DNA from: Coprosoma sp963632935
GTDB taxonomy: Bacteria > Bacillota_I > Bacilli_A > RF39 > UBA660
NCBI GenBank assembly: GCA_963632935.1
Contig: CAVGWA010000004.1
Location: 1-64,000, forward strand
Direction of reading: 5' to 3'
Length of the DNA stretch: 64,000 bases
The translations under genes and the position numbers were made by a program. The notes below the pieces were generated by a model that ran no database searches, was not told the origin of the DNA, and saw nothing but the letters and a program-made list of their open reading frames with translations. Below are positions 22,682 to 32,069 of the stretch, piece by piece. How positions within the stretch are numbered: position 1 is the first letter of the stretch; every line of letters begins with the position of its first letter.

Positions 22682-23767
22682 TCACCTGCTTTTAAAAACT
22701 TCTTTTATAATTCCGCCACCTAAACATTCTTCTTTATTATAAAATACGCACGCTTGACCTTCTGTTACAGCTTTAATTCCTTGTGGATATTTAACTAAAA
22801 CATTACCATTTTCTAATATTTCGGTATATACTTCATTATCTTTTTGTCTATACCTAAATTTTGCTGTACATTTTTTAGGAAGTTCGTCTAGTAAATTAAC
22901 CGCTTCAATAATAGCACTATAACTTAATAAATATTTATTTTCATCACCCATAGCAACATATAAAATATTTTTTTCTAAATCTTTTTTACAAACAAATAAT
23001 CTTTCCTTACTACCACCTATATTTAATCCCCTTCGTTGTCCAACTGTATAATACATTAAGCCTATATGTTTTCCTAAAACTTCATTTGTATCAATATTTA
23101 CAATATTACCTGGATTATTAGGTAAATAATTTTCTAAAAATTTTTTAAAATTTCTTTCACCTATAAAACATATACCAGTTGAATCTTTTTTATCTGCTGT
23201 AATTAAATCATATTCATGGGCTATTTTTCTAACTTCTGTTTTATTTAACTCTCCTACTGGAAATAAAACCTTTTCAAATTGTTTTTTAGTAACTTGTGAT
23301 AAAAAATAAGACTGATCTTTATTTTCATCATCACCGCGGTATAATTTTCCATCTTTTATTTTAGCATAATGTCCAGTTGCAATATAATCTGCTCCTAATT
23401 TAATAGCTTCTTTTAAGAACATATCAAATTTAATATACTTGTTGCACATAATATCTGGATTAGGCGTTCTTCCTTTTTTTAATTCATCTAAAAAATAAGT
23501 AAAAACATAATCCCAATATTCTTTAACAAAATCTACTCTTTTTAAAGGTATTCCTATTTTTTCACATACTTTTAATGCATCATTATAATCTTTCTCTTGA
23601 GGGCATATATCGTTTAAATCATTAGGATTACCTAAAAAATCATTATTAATTGTACTATCCCAGTTTCTCATAAAAAGCCCAATAACTTCATAGCCTTGAT
23701 TTTTTAATAAAATAGCTGCAACACTGCTATCTACACCACCACTCATACCAACTACAACTTTTTTCAT
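22682..23767 (-). CDS. mnmA: tRNA-specific 2-thiouridylase MnmA
   Basis: 361 aa. PP-loop SGGVDSS (9-15), catalytic Cys in NPDIMCNKYIKF and the second in TGICFIGERNF, C-terminal beta-barrel with CVFYNKEECLGGG. It thiolates U34 of Lys/Glu/Gln tRNAs. ATG 23767 chosen because GAGTGG lies 8 bases upstream; the ATG 9 bases further up is less well placed. Confidence 0.95.
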   Translation of the reverse strand: MKKVVVGMSGGVDSSVAAILLKNQGYEVIGLFMRNWDSTINNDFLGNPNDLNDICPQEKDYNDALKVCEKIGIPLKRVDFVKEYWDYVFTYFLDELKKGRTPNPDIMCNKYIKFDMFLKEAIKLGADYIATGHYAKIKDGKLYRGDDENKDQSYFLSQVTKKQFEKVLFPVGELNKTEVRKIAHEYDLITADKKDSTGICFIGERNFKKFLENYLPNNPGNIVNIDTNEVLGKHIGLMYYTVGQRRGLNIGGSKERLFVCKKDLEKNILYVAMGDENKYLLSYSAIIEAVNLLDELPKKCTAKFRYRQKDNEVYTEILENGNVLVKYPQGIKAVTEGQACVFYNKEECLGGGIIKEVFKSR

Positions 23768-23791
23768 GCATACCACTCTTTTCTTTTTAAT

Positions 23792-23800
23792 ATTATAACA
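23792..23800 (-). promoter_or_regulatory. Extended -10 of mnmA
   Basis: Minus strand TGtTATAAT, 25-33 bases before the mnmA start. Confidence 0.5.
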
Positions 23801-23824
23801 AAAAAATAGTTATAAAAGCTATCT

Positions 23825-24451
23825 TTATATAACATTATTTAAAATTTTAAGTAAATAAGGCATACAATATACTTCATATAATGTGCTTATAGACAAAATG
23901 ATTAAAGAAAACATTAATATAAAATTATATCTTTGAAAAATATTTTTAAAATCAAATGAAGTTTTTTTCATAAAACTATTTATTAATTTATAAGATAAAA
24001 CTAAAGCATAAGACGATATTAGAATGTATATCATCATGTTAATTACATGATGTGGAACTATATATATAAATGAAAGTATAATACCTTTAAATTTAAAATT
24101 AATAATAATAGAGGCTAAAGAAAATCCTAAAGAAAAAGATTTAACAAATAAAATTAATATTATAAAAATAAAACCAATAACTGATATTCCTAATAGCCAA
24201 ATTAATAATCCAATACCTAACGTAAAAACTAATGTATTGGTTAAAGTTATACCATAATTTAATTTTGATGAATTTATACTATTTAAAAAATCATTTAAAT
24301 AATTAGTTACTATTTGTTTATCACTACTATTTAAAAATGTAACAAATATACTTCCACTAGCTAATCCTACAGCCACAATAACAGCTAAAAACACAAATAA
24401 ATTTTTATTAATGCGAATATTGTTTTTAATAATGTTCATATATTTTTTCAT
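23825..24451 (-). CDS. spoIIM: Stage II sporulation protein M (SpoIIM)
   Basis: 208 aa, about five TM helices. SpoIIM/DUF95 features: NNIRINKN at the N-terminus, ASGSIFVTFLNS, SFSLGFSLASIIINFKFKGIILSFIYIVPHHVINM. SpoIIM is the membrane anchor of the SpoIIDMP engulfment complex; spoIID is present at 10.3 kb. RBS GAGGGAT; a TATAAT (complement at 24469-24474) lies upstream. Confidence 0.88.
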   Translation of the reverse strand: MKKYMNIIKNNIRINKNLFVFLAVIVAVGLASGSIFVTFLNSSDKQIVTNYLNDFLNSINSSKLNYGITLTNTLVFTLGIGLLIWLLGISVIGFIFIILILFVKSFSLGFSLASIIINFKFKGIILSFIYIVPHHVINMMIYILISSYALVLSYKLINSFMKKTSFDFKNIFQRYNFILMFSLIILSISTLYEVYCMPYLLKILNNVI

Positions 24452-24516
24452 ATTTTATCCCTCATCAAATTATACTCTTTTGAATAAAAAATATTCCAAA
24501 ATATAAGAAAATATAT

Positions 24517-24522
24517 TATAAT
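24517..24522 (+). promoter_or_regulatory. -10 of the 29-aa peptide gene
   Basis: TATAAT with a weak TTCCAA 17 bases upstream (24494-24499); divergent from spoIIM. Confidence 0.45.
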
Positions 24523-24540
24523 TAAAAGCGAGGTGAAAAA

Positions 24541-24630
24541 TATGAATCCTAAAGTACAAAAAATTGCCGTTTGGATTATGCTTATCGGTATTATTGCCTT
24601 TTTTATAGCCGGTCTATTTGTATACGTATA
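24541..24630 (+). CDS. 29-aa single-TM peptide, Prli42/DUF4044-like
   Basis: Short ORF with strong RBS (GCGAGGTGA) and its own promoter and terminator: MNPKVQKIAVWIMLIGIIAF, then FIAGLFVYV. Basic N-terminus and one TM starting VWIMLI, as in the stressosome-anchoring micropeptide Prli42 (DUF4044). No stressosome genes are visible here, so only the family resemblance is claimed. Confidence 0.6.
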
Positions 24631-24655
24631 AAACGCTCAATTAAGAGCGTTTTTA
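24631..24655. terminator. Bidirectional terminator
   Basis: AAACGCTC / GAGCGTTT stem, 6-base loop, between convergent genes; T-tract on the plus strand, partial on the minus. Confidence 0.8.
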
Positions 24656-25528
24656 ATATTTTATACAGTCATTTATAATATAATCAATAATTTTTTCATT
24701 AGTTTCCTTAATATAATGAATACCATCATCAGATTTAAATTTTAATTCATCATAAGCATTACAATAATAAATATTTTCTTCTTTAGAATTATTTATTTTT
24801 TTTATAATTTCTTTATTAAATTCTTCTATTTTTTTATTTGTTCTTGTATTATACTTTTGTGTCTCATTTAATCTTTTTTCAAATATTGGATTAATAGATA
24901 AAACATATAAATTTATTTTTGAATTATATTGAGCCAATTTTTCATATTCATCAAAATACTCATCAGCTCTTTTTTTAATATCTATATCATCATTTAAATC
25001 ATTCACACCCATATTTACAACAATATTATATTTATCATAATTACCATTCTTTAAAATTTTATATGCCCTAGGTAAAGCTTCATCATGAAACCAAGTATAT
25101 TTCATTGCACTTTTAGCAATAAAATCAAAATTTCCCGGCTTAATTAAATTTTCATCGTCTTCCATCAATTCCATTCTAGAATCGCCAATAATTAATACCC
25201 TATTGTTATTTAAATAATTTGTTTCATTTTCAATACTTTTATAAAATATATTAGAAGCACTTCCATAGTATTTACACGCACAATTTTTAACAGATGAACT
25301 ATAAATAAGCCATATAAACATAAAAACTAAAAAACCAACAAATACTAAGCTAAAAAACATAATTATAATTTTAATATAAATTTTATTTTTTATTTTTTCT
25401 AATATATTATCATTTTTAATTAAAAAACATAATCCTATTAAAAAAACAAGTACAAAAAAACAGCAAAGATCAAAAAAACTCGTATGTACAAATGTAAAAA
25501 TTATGTCTTCATCACAAATTTTAAGCAC
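24653..25528 (-). CDS. Membrane-anchored SGNH/GDSL hydrolase
   Basis: 291 aa. Two TM helices (about 15-37 and 50-75), then an SGNH hydrolase domain outside the cell: block I IIGDSRMEL, block III NMGVNDL, block V DDGIHY with the catalytic Asp and His. Such enzymes are often O-acyl esterases or transferases on glycans. Stands alone between spoIIM and spoIVB; substrate unknown. Confidence 0.75.
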   Translation of the reverse strand: MLKICDEDIIFTFVHTSFFDLCCFFVLVFLIGLCFLIKNDNILEKIKNKIYIKIIIMFFSLVFVGFLVFMFIWLIYSSSVKNCACKYYGSASNIFYKSIENETNYLNNNRVLIIGDSRMELMEDDENLIKPGNFDFIAKSAMKYTWFHDEALPRAYKILKNGNYDKYNIVVNMGVNDLNDDIDIKKRADEYFDEYEKLAQYNSKINLYVLSINPIFEKRLNETQKYNTRTNKKIEEFNKEIIKKINNSKEENIYYCNAYDELKFKSDDGIHYIKETNEKIIDYIINDCIKY

Positions 25529-25663
25529 AGTTAATCACCACAAACTATATTATCACATCTAAAATATATGTCAAATAAAATTACCATAAAATTCTACTTT
25601 TATATTAAAAAAATAAATTCATAATAATAATGTAGTCTGATTTTAAAAAAAGGAGATGATTAT

Positions 25664-26656
25664 TTGTTTTATAAAAAAATTAAACAGGCTATCTTCTTAT
25701 TTCTTTTAACATTTGTTATTATACCCATAAATGCATTTGCGTATTCAGATAGAATAATTGCAGGTGGACAAAACATTGGTATTTCACTTAATTCAAAAGG
25801 TGTATTAATTGTGGGAACATATGAAGTAAATAATACTTCTATAGCTTCAAACGCAGGCTTAAAAGCTGGTGATAGTATAATAAAAATAAATGATAACCAG
25901 ATAAATTCTATTAATGAAATGGCGACTCAGATAAACAATAGTAAAGATAATGAAGTTAAAATAACTTATTTGCATAATAATAAGGAAAAACAAACAACAC
26001 TAAAACTTTATAAAGATGAAAATGGAATTTATAAAACTGGGCTTTATGTTAAAGATAGTATCACAGGTATTGGAACACTTACCTTTATTGATCCAAATAC
26101 AAAAAAATTTGGAGCACTAGGTCATGAAATTCAAGAACAAACAACTGGCAAAATATTTGAAATAAAAGATGGTAAAATATTTCCATCTAAAGTAACAGGT
26201 GTTATACCAAGTTCTGATGGAAATCCTGGTGAGAAAAAAGCTGAATATAATAAAAATGAAAAAACTGGTGAAATTGAAGAGAATACAACTCAAGGAATAT
26301 TTGGCAATTACACTGACAAAATTAAAAATAGTAAAACTTATAAAGTAGCAAAACCCAGTGAAATAAAAACTGGTAGTGCGAAAATATTAACAGTCTTAAG
26401 TGGCGATGTTGTTAAAGAATATGAAATAAATATTACCCAAATCAATACCGAAAAACAAAAAAATAAAAATTTTATATTTGAGATTACTGATAAAGATTTA
26501 TTAAGTCAAACGAATGGTATAATTCAAGGAATGAGTGGCTCCCCTATTATTCAAGGTGATAATATCATAGGTGCGGTTACCCATGTTATTGTTGAAAATC
26601 CCCATAAGGGATATGGTATATTTATAACAAATATGTTGGAAGAAACAGAAAAATAA
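25664..26656 (+). CDS. spoIVB: SpoIVB family S55 serine peptidase
   Basis: 330 aa. Signal/TM (7-26), PDZ domain (about 35-115), then the S55 peptidase domain with H154 (ALGHEI) and S291 (GMSGSPI). In Bacillus it is secreted from the forespore and triggers SigK activation by cleaving SpoIVFA. TTG start after AAAGGAGATGATTAT. The usual neighbour spo0A is not next to it. Confidence 0.88.
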   Translation: MFYKKIKQAIFLFLLTFVIIPINAFAYSDRIIAGGQNIGISLNSKGVLIVGTYEVNNTSIASNAGLKAGDSIIKINDNQINSINEMATQINNSKDNEVKITYLHNNKEKQTTLKLYKDENGIYKTGLYVKDSITGIGTLTFIDPNTKKFGALGHEIQEQTTGKIFEIKDGKIFPSKVTGVIPSSDGNPGEKKAEYNKNEKTGEIEENTTQGIFGNYTDKIKNSKTYKVAKPSEIKTGSAKILTVLSGDVVKEYEINITQINTEKQKNKNFIFEITDKDLLSQTNGIIQGMSGSPIIQGDNIIGAVTHVIVENPHKGYGIFITNMLEETEK

Positions 26657-26677
26657 GAGAATTATCTCTTATTTTTT
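26652..26677. terminator. Bidirectional terminator between spoIVB and the polysaccharide locus
   Basis: AATAAGAGA / TCTCTTATT stem with ATTA loop and T-tracts on both sides; overlaps the spoIVB stop. Confidence 0.8.
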
Positions 26678-27731
26678 AAAATATCTTTTTAAATATAGGT
26701 ATTTTTCGTATTAAATAAAATAATATATCTAATATAATAAAAACTATAATAACATTTAAAAATGCCCCTATAAACGAATTAAATACATATATCTTGTTTA
26801 TAATAGAAAAATCATGAATAATTCCTATCAAAGGAACATGAAATAAATAAATACCAAATACAGAACTACTAGATATGGTTATAAATTTTTCAAATTTCCA
26901 TTTCTTTTTATTATCTAAATAATATTTAAATATTACAAATAAACACATTGATGAAATAGCAACAGGTAGATATGAAAATTCTAATAGAAAATCATTATAA
27001 TCTCCTGTTGTCTTATAACAGCAAAATAAGTAACAAGCATTAATAATATTAGTAATTATAAAAGTAATTATACATATATAATTTTCTTTTCTATTAATCT
27101 TTTTTTTATTTATATAATGTCCAAAAACAAAATAACCTACAGCAATAGAAAACATGGTTGTTACAAGTCTATTATTAAATCCTAGGCTATAACTTATATT
27201 TCCTTTAAATAATATATAAATTATTGAACCACTAAATGATGGAATAAATTCCATAAAACTTGCCATAATTACAAAAAGTAAAATAAACATTTTATAATCT
27301 TTTTCTTTAAAACCCTTAATCATTTCTTGTAAAAATGGTAAAACAATATATAAACCTATAAGCATATAAATATACCATCCCCAATATGGTATATAATTAT
27401 AATTCCCACCAGACCATATATAGAAAATAATTTTTAACGGATTTTTCTTGTAAAATATACAAAAGAAAATACAAGAAATTATATAAGCAATAAAAACTCT
27501 TACTATTCTTTTTGTAAATACTTCCTTATAACTAGTTTTTCTATTTAAAAGAAGTGCTCCTGATGCCATTATAAAAAGTGGCACAGCAACTTTACAAATA
27601 GAAAATAAAGTTAATTTCATAAATATACCTAAATTACTAGAAGGCATTACATACATATGTGTATGATTGTAAATTACAAATAATATAGCAAGAATTTTTA
27701 AAGCATCTAAATAAAGTATTCTATTTTTCAT
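26676..27731 (-). CDS. Acyltransferase 3 family membrane protein
   Basis: 351 aa, about 10 TM helices. Opens with the acyltransferase-3 motif YLDALKILAILFVIYNHTHMY (catalytic His in NHTH) and IMASGALLLNRK. O-acetylates glycans or related. ATG overlaps the end of the glycosyltransferase upstream by 11 bases, so it is the last gene of the polysaccharide transcript. Confidence 0.85.
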   Translation of the reverse strand: MKNRILYLDALKILAILFVIYNHTHMYVMPSSNLGIFMKLTLFSICKVAVPLFIMASGALLLNRKTSYKEVFTKRIVRVFIAYIISCIFFCIFYKKNPLKIIFYIWSGGNYNYIPYWGWYIYMLIGLYIVLPFLQEMIKGFKEKDYKMFILLFVIMASFMEFIPSFSGSIIYILFKGNISYSLGFNNRLVTTMFSIAVGYFVFGHYINKKKINRKENYICIITFIITNIINACYLFCCYKTTGDYNDFLLEFSYLPVAISSMCLFVIFKYYLDNKKKWKFEKFITISSSSVFGIYLFHVPLIGIIHDFSIINKIYVFNSFIGAFLNVIIVFIILDILFYLIRKIPIFKKIF

Positions 27732-28668
27732 TTAAATCTTTTTCAGTTTCTGCAGTTATATAAATTGGTCTTGCTTTAACTTCTAGGTAAGCTTTTGATA
27801 AATACTGTCCAATAATACCAGTACATAAAAGTTGTACGCCACCTATGAAAAACATTATACATGCCATACTTGGCCATCCACTTGTAGGATCACCATATGT
27901 TAATGTTCTAACAATAATTAAAATTATTAACACAAAAGCTATAAAGCAAAATAATATACCCATAACAGAAGCTATTGAAAGTGGTACGGTAGAAAAAGCC
28001 ACAATACTTTCTAAGGAATACAAAAACAATTTAAAAAATGACCATTTTGTAGTTCCTGCAGCTCTTTCAATATTTTCATATTCAAGCCATTTTGTCTTAT
28101 ATCCAACCCATGAAAATATACCTTTAGAAAAACGATTATATTCTTTTAAAGATAAAACAGAATCTACCATTTGTCTTGTCATTAATCTAAAATCGCGTGC
28201 TCCATCTACTATTTCAGTTTTTGAAATTTTATTGATTAATTTATAATACATTCTCGCAAAAAAGCTTCTAATTGGAGGTTCTCCTTTTCTTGTTACTCTC
28301 CTTGTTGCTACACTATCATATTCTTTTGTTTCTAATATATCATACATTTCTTTTAAAAGTGCTGGTGGGTCTTGTAAATCTGCATCCATTATAGCTGCAT
28401 AATCACCAGTAGACGCTTCTAGTCCAGCATACATTGCTGCTTCTTTTCCAAAATTTCTTGAAAATGAAACATATCTAACTTGTTTATCTTTTTTAGCAAG
28501 TTCTCGCATTAATTCTAATGTTTTATCCTTACTTCCATCATTAACAAATATGATTTCAAAATTTGCCTCTTTATTAAATTCTTTTTCTACTTTTTTTACT
28601 TCTTCATAAAATATTTTTATCACTTCTTGTTCATTATAACACGGAACAATTAAAGATATTTTTTTCAT
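27721..28668 (-). CDS. GtrB/DPM1-type polyprenyl-phosphate glycosyltransferase (GT2)
   Basis: 315 aa. GT2 domain with IVPCYNEQEVI, MDADLQDPP (DxD) and the DPM-like RDFRLM block, then two C-terminal TM helices (about 230-300). Makes undecaprenyl-phosphate-hexose, the donor used by GT-C enzymes such as those in this locus. It is the only such donor enzyme seen here. Confidence 0.88.
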   Translation of the reverse strand: MKKISLIVPCYNEQEVIKIFYEEVKKVEKEFNKEANFEIIFVNDGSKDKTLELMRELAKKDKQVRYVSFSRNFGKEAAMYAGLEASTGDYAAIMDADLQDPPALLKEMYDILETKEYDSVATRRVTRKGEPPIRSFFARMYYKLINKISKTEIVDGARDFRLMTRQMVDSVLSLKEYNRFSKGIFSWVGYKTKWLEYENIERAAGTTKWSFFKLFLYSLESIVAFSTVPLSIASVMGILFCFIAFVLIILIIVRTLTYGDPTSGWPSMACIMFFIGGVQLLCTGIIGQYLSKAYLEVKARPIYITAETEKDLNEK

Positions 28669-28707
28669 TATCTCACCTCTACACTAATATTATCATATTT
28701 TATATAT

Positions 28708-30141
28708 TTATTCTACACTTTTAATCACAATATCATCTGGAAGATTATAATAATCTTTAAATGCAGCATAAGCCCAATAATCTTTATCAAGTGGATTATT
28801 AGCATCCACATGAAATCTGTCAAATGGTGCCTTTATTATTTTTGTCTCAAGCACCTTACTTTTACCACTTTGTACATTTTTAATTGATATATCTCTTTGC
28901 CTTTTTACATATCCAACATAACTATAACCATATACTTCAAATGATATTGAAAATATAAATAATATTATTAATATATATTTTAACAAATTAATATTTTCTT
29001 TTTGATAAAATAAATTATACATTGTAAAACATGCAATAATTAAATTAAAATGAAAATTCAACCTACCTGCTTCAAATTCATTTGTAATTATTAACGAATA
29101 AGATAAAGCATAAACACAAATTAAAATTGGAATTAAATTATAATCTTTATTTTTATAAAATATATAGCTTTGATATAGAAATAAAACAATTCCTATAATT
29201 AAATAAACATAATTATTTTTTGTAAGTGTGCATAAATACAAAATTATTATAATTAAATAAGGTTTAAATAATTTATCCTTTTTTATAAAATAACCAATAG
29301 ATAAAATTAAAAATACTGGAAATAAATTATATAAGTCTAGCGAAAATAAATTTTTAGAAATAATGCCAAGTGCAAGTAATGGATCAACACCACTACTCAT
29401 CCTTCCTTGTGTAGAAGGAGCCAGATAAATAAACATAAATCCCATTATAGAAAATATTAATAAAATAATATATTTTAATGTAATGTTTTTTTCTTTTAAA
29501 ATTACTTTTTTTAGTATATAATCTGTTATTACTAATATAATTGTAAATATAGCTAAAGCTTCACATATCATAGATAAAATAAAACATAAAAATAAAGTTA
29601 ATTTATATTTAGAGGTTAATCCATATTTTAAATAATAAATAATAAAACAAATCATTATTAAAAATACCAAAACATAATTAACAGACCCTGCAACCCAATA
29701 TACTAAATATTTATAATTATACATCATTAAAAATGAAATAATTGATCCTATAATTAAATAAATATTATTTATTTTTGTTTTAGATATTGTTTTAATAAAA
29801 TATGCCATACATATAATACATAAAACAATTACAAGAGGATTTAATATAGACCATAAATTTTTATCATATATTAATAAAAATTGAACAATTGAGTGCAGAA
29901 AAATTCTAGCATTTATATGAGAATAATCAAATATTTGATTACTTATAACTTCTTTTATATTAGTAATTCTTCTTCCTGCTCTAAAAAAAAGTGAATAAGG
30001 TAGATCATCATTTAAAATCATAGTTTGAAAATGACAATATATTAAAATCAAAAGAAAACAAAATAATAAACAAAAAGCTTTTTTATTATTTTTTATTATT
30101 TCTTTTAATAATATAGTTTTTTCTTTTATTAATTCTTTCAT
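28708..30141 (-). CDS. Polytopic GT-C-like membrane protein (DUF6056-like)
   Basis: 477 aa, about 11 TM helices. Early NDDLPYSLFF (acidic pair after TM1) and VYWVAGSVNYV match the DUF6056/GtrC-like layout seen again at 34.3 kb. Probably transfers sugar from a polyprenyl-phosphate donor on the outer membrane face. Catalytic residues not proven. Confidence 0.65.
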   Translation of the reverse strand: MKELIKEKTILLKEIIKNNKKAFCLLFCFLLILIYCHFQTMILNDDLPYSLFFRAGRRITNIKEVISNQIFDYSHINARIFLHSIVQFLLIYDKNLWSILNPLVIVLCIICMAYFIKTISKTKINNIYLIIGSIISFLMMYNYKYLVYWVAGSVNYVLVFLIMICFIIYYLKYGLTSKYKLTLFLCFILSMICEALAIFTIILVITDYILKKVILKEKNITLKYIILLIFSIMGFMFIYLAPSTQGRMSSGVDPLLALGIISKNLFSLDLYNLFPVFLILSIGYFIKKDKLFKPYLIIIILYLCTLTKNNYVYLIIGIVLFLYQSYIFYKNKDYNLIPILICVYALSYSLIITNEFEAGRLNFHFNLIIACFTMYNLFYQKENINLLKYILIILFIFSISFEVYGYSYVGYVKRQRDISIKNVQSGKSKVLETKIIKAPFDRFHVDANNPLDKDYWAYAAFKDYYNLPDDIVIKSVE

Positions 30142-30150
30142 ATATATCTC

Positions 30151-31110
30151 CTAGCTATTTTTATATAAATTATATACTATCATTTGTGTAAATGAATTAA
30201 AATGTTTCATATAAAATGATGAAAAACCACTTTTTAAATATTTATTTTTTTTATAATTTGGAAAATTATTATTAACATTTTCTGTAGCTTTTTCACAAGC
30301 TATTTTATATTCTTTTTTATTCAAATGAGCAGCTGCTTTAATAAATGTTTTATATAAATATCTAACATAACAATATTCTAATTCACTATAATATTCATCA
30401 TAAAAATTATTATCTTTATAAAACTTTACAATACCATTAAAATTATCGATATAATCATATATTTTTTTATTATATGTTTTACTAATAGTTCCTTTTCTTT
30501 GAACATAATTAATAAGTGGCATTTTAACTACCGCTATATTTTTAATATAAGGAAATAGTCTATATAAAAACTCTACATCTTCATACCATACATTTTTTTT
30601 AAATAAAACTTTGTCAAATAATTCTTTTTTATAAATTTTATTCCATGCAGTTGGGTAGATATCTATCATCTGTTTTTTAATTTCTTCTTTATCATTTAAA
30701 TCTTTTAAAACTTTAGAAGATATTTCTTTAGTATAATTACCATAATCTAATCTAACATCACATACAGCAACATCAAAATCTTTTGATATAGCTTTTTCAT
30801 ATAAATTTTTAAACATATCTAAATCCACATAATCATCACTATCAACAAAACCAATATAATTACTATTACATTTTTTAATCCCATAATTTCTTGCATCTGA
30901 TAATCCACCATTTTCTTTATCAAAACAAAATACTTTTTTAGGATAACTTTTAACATATTTTTCAATTATATTCTTACTATTATCATTACTTCCATCATTT
31001 ACAACAATTATTTCAATATCACTTAATGTTTGATAAACTAAACTATCCAAACATCTTTCTAAATATTTTTCTGTATTATAAACAGGAACTACTATACTTA
31101 CTTTTGGCAT
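30151..31110 (-). CDS. Family 2 glycosyltransferase
   Basis: 319 aa, soluble. GT-A fold: SIVVPVYNTEKYLERCLDSL, VNDGSNDNS, DSDDYVD (metal-binding DxD-type). 9 bases after its neighbour's start, in the same transcript. Sugar and linkage not known. Confidence 0.85.
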   Translation of the reverse strand: MPKVSIVVPVYNTEKYLERCLDSLVYQTLSDIEIIVVNDGSNDNSKNIIEKYVKSYPKKVFCFDKENGGLSDARNYGIKKCNSNYIGFVDSDDYVDLDMFKNLYEKAISKDFDVAVCDVRLDYGNYTKEISSKVLKDLNDKEEIKKQMIDIYPTAWNKIYKKELFDKVLFKKNVWYEDVEFLYRLFPYIKNIAVVKMPLINYVQRKGTISKTYNKKIYDYIDNFNGIVKFYKDNNFYDEYYSELEYCYVRYLYKTFIKAAAHLNKKEYKIACEKATENVNNNFPNYKKNKYLKSGFSSFYMKHFNSFTQMIVYNLYKNS

Positions 31111-31118
31111 ATCATCAC

Positions 31119-32069
31119 CTACCCTTTAAGTTTGCTTATTGATTTTAATAATTTATAATGTTTATGATATGTTAAATAGCATATTAATTTAAATTTAAAA
31201 CTTTTATTTTTATAATATTTATTGTTTTTAAAATTTTTATATTTTGAATTAATAATATCATTACATTTTTCTAAATGTTTTTTACCATCTTTAAATACAC
31301 TAAATCTTAATCCCGCACTATAAAGTAAGTGCTCAACATTTAAATATTGTAATTCTTCATAATATTCATCATATTTATTATTTTTAATAAATCTATCTTC
31401 TAATGAATTTAAAACTGCAAATATATCTAATAATTTATTATTAAATCTATTTTGATTCATTATAGATCCGTTTCTTTGATAATAATAATATAAATAATTA
31501 TCTATTGAAGAAATTTTATTTGTTTTTAAAACTAAAGAAGGAATAAACTCTAAATCTTCATATAAAATTCCCTTTTTAAATTTAAATTCATCATCAAATA
31601 ATTCTCTTTTAAAAATTTTATTACAAGCCATAGGAAATGCTATCATAAACTTTTTATAATCATCTATTTTTTGATTAATACATGGCACAATTTTACCATC
31701 ATCCCAAATTTTATTAAAATTAAATGATACAATATCATACCCTTTAACTACTTCATTATATAAAATTTCTAAGGTGTTTTTTTCTATATAATCATCACTA
31801 TCAATAAATAAAACATATTCCCCTTTAGCTTTACTTAATCCATAATTTCTTGCATCTGATAGTCCTCCATTTTTTTTTATAAAACCATAAACTAAATTAG
31901 GATATTTTTTTTCATATTTTTCAATTATTTTTTGGCTATTATCAGGTGAACCATCATTAATACATAATATTTCATAATCTTCAAATGTTTGATTAACTAA
32001 GCTATCTAAACATTTTTCTAAATAATCTTCTACATTATATATTGGAACAATAATACTAATTTTCATCAT
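31119..32069 (-). CDS. Family 2 glycosyltransferase
   Basis: 316 aa, paralogue of the next gene downstream: SIIVPIYNVEDYLEKCLDSL, INDGSPDNS, DSDDYIE. Start set at the ATG pair 32069/32066, preceded by TGGAG; an ATG at 32096 lies inside the upstream gene without RBS. It overlaps the end of the GT4 gene by 14 bases. Confidence 0.85.
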   Translation of the reverse strand: MMKISIIVPIYNVEDYLEKCLDSLVNQTFEDYEILCINDGSPDNSQKIIEKYEKKYPNLVYGFIKKNGGLSDARNYGLSKAKGEYVLFIDSDDYIEKNTLEILYNEVVKGYDIVSFNFNKIWDDGKIVPCINQKIDDYKKFMIAFPMACNKIFKRELFDDEFKFKKGILYEDLEFIPSLVLKTNKISSIDNYLYYYYQRNGSIMNQNRFNNKLLDIFAVLNSLEDRFIKNNKYDEYYEELQYLNVEHLLYSAGLRFSVFKDGKKHLEKCNDIINSKYKNFKNNKYYKNKSFKFKLICYLTYHKHYKLLKSISKLKG

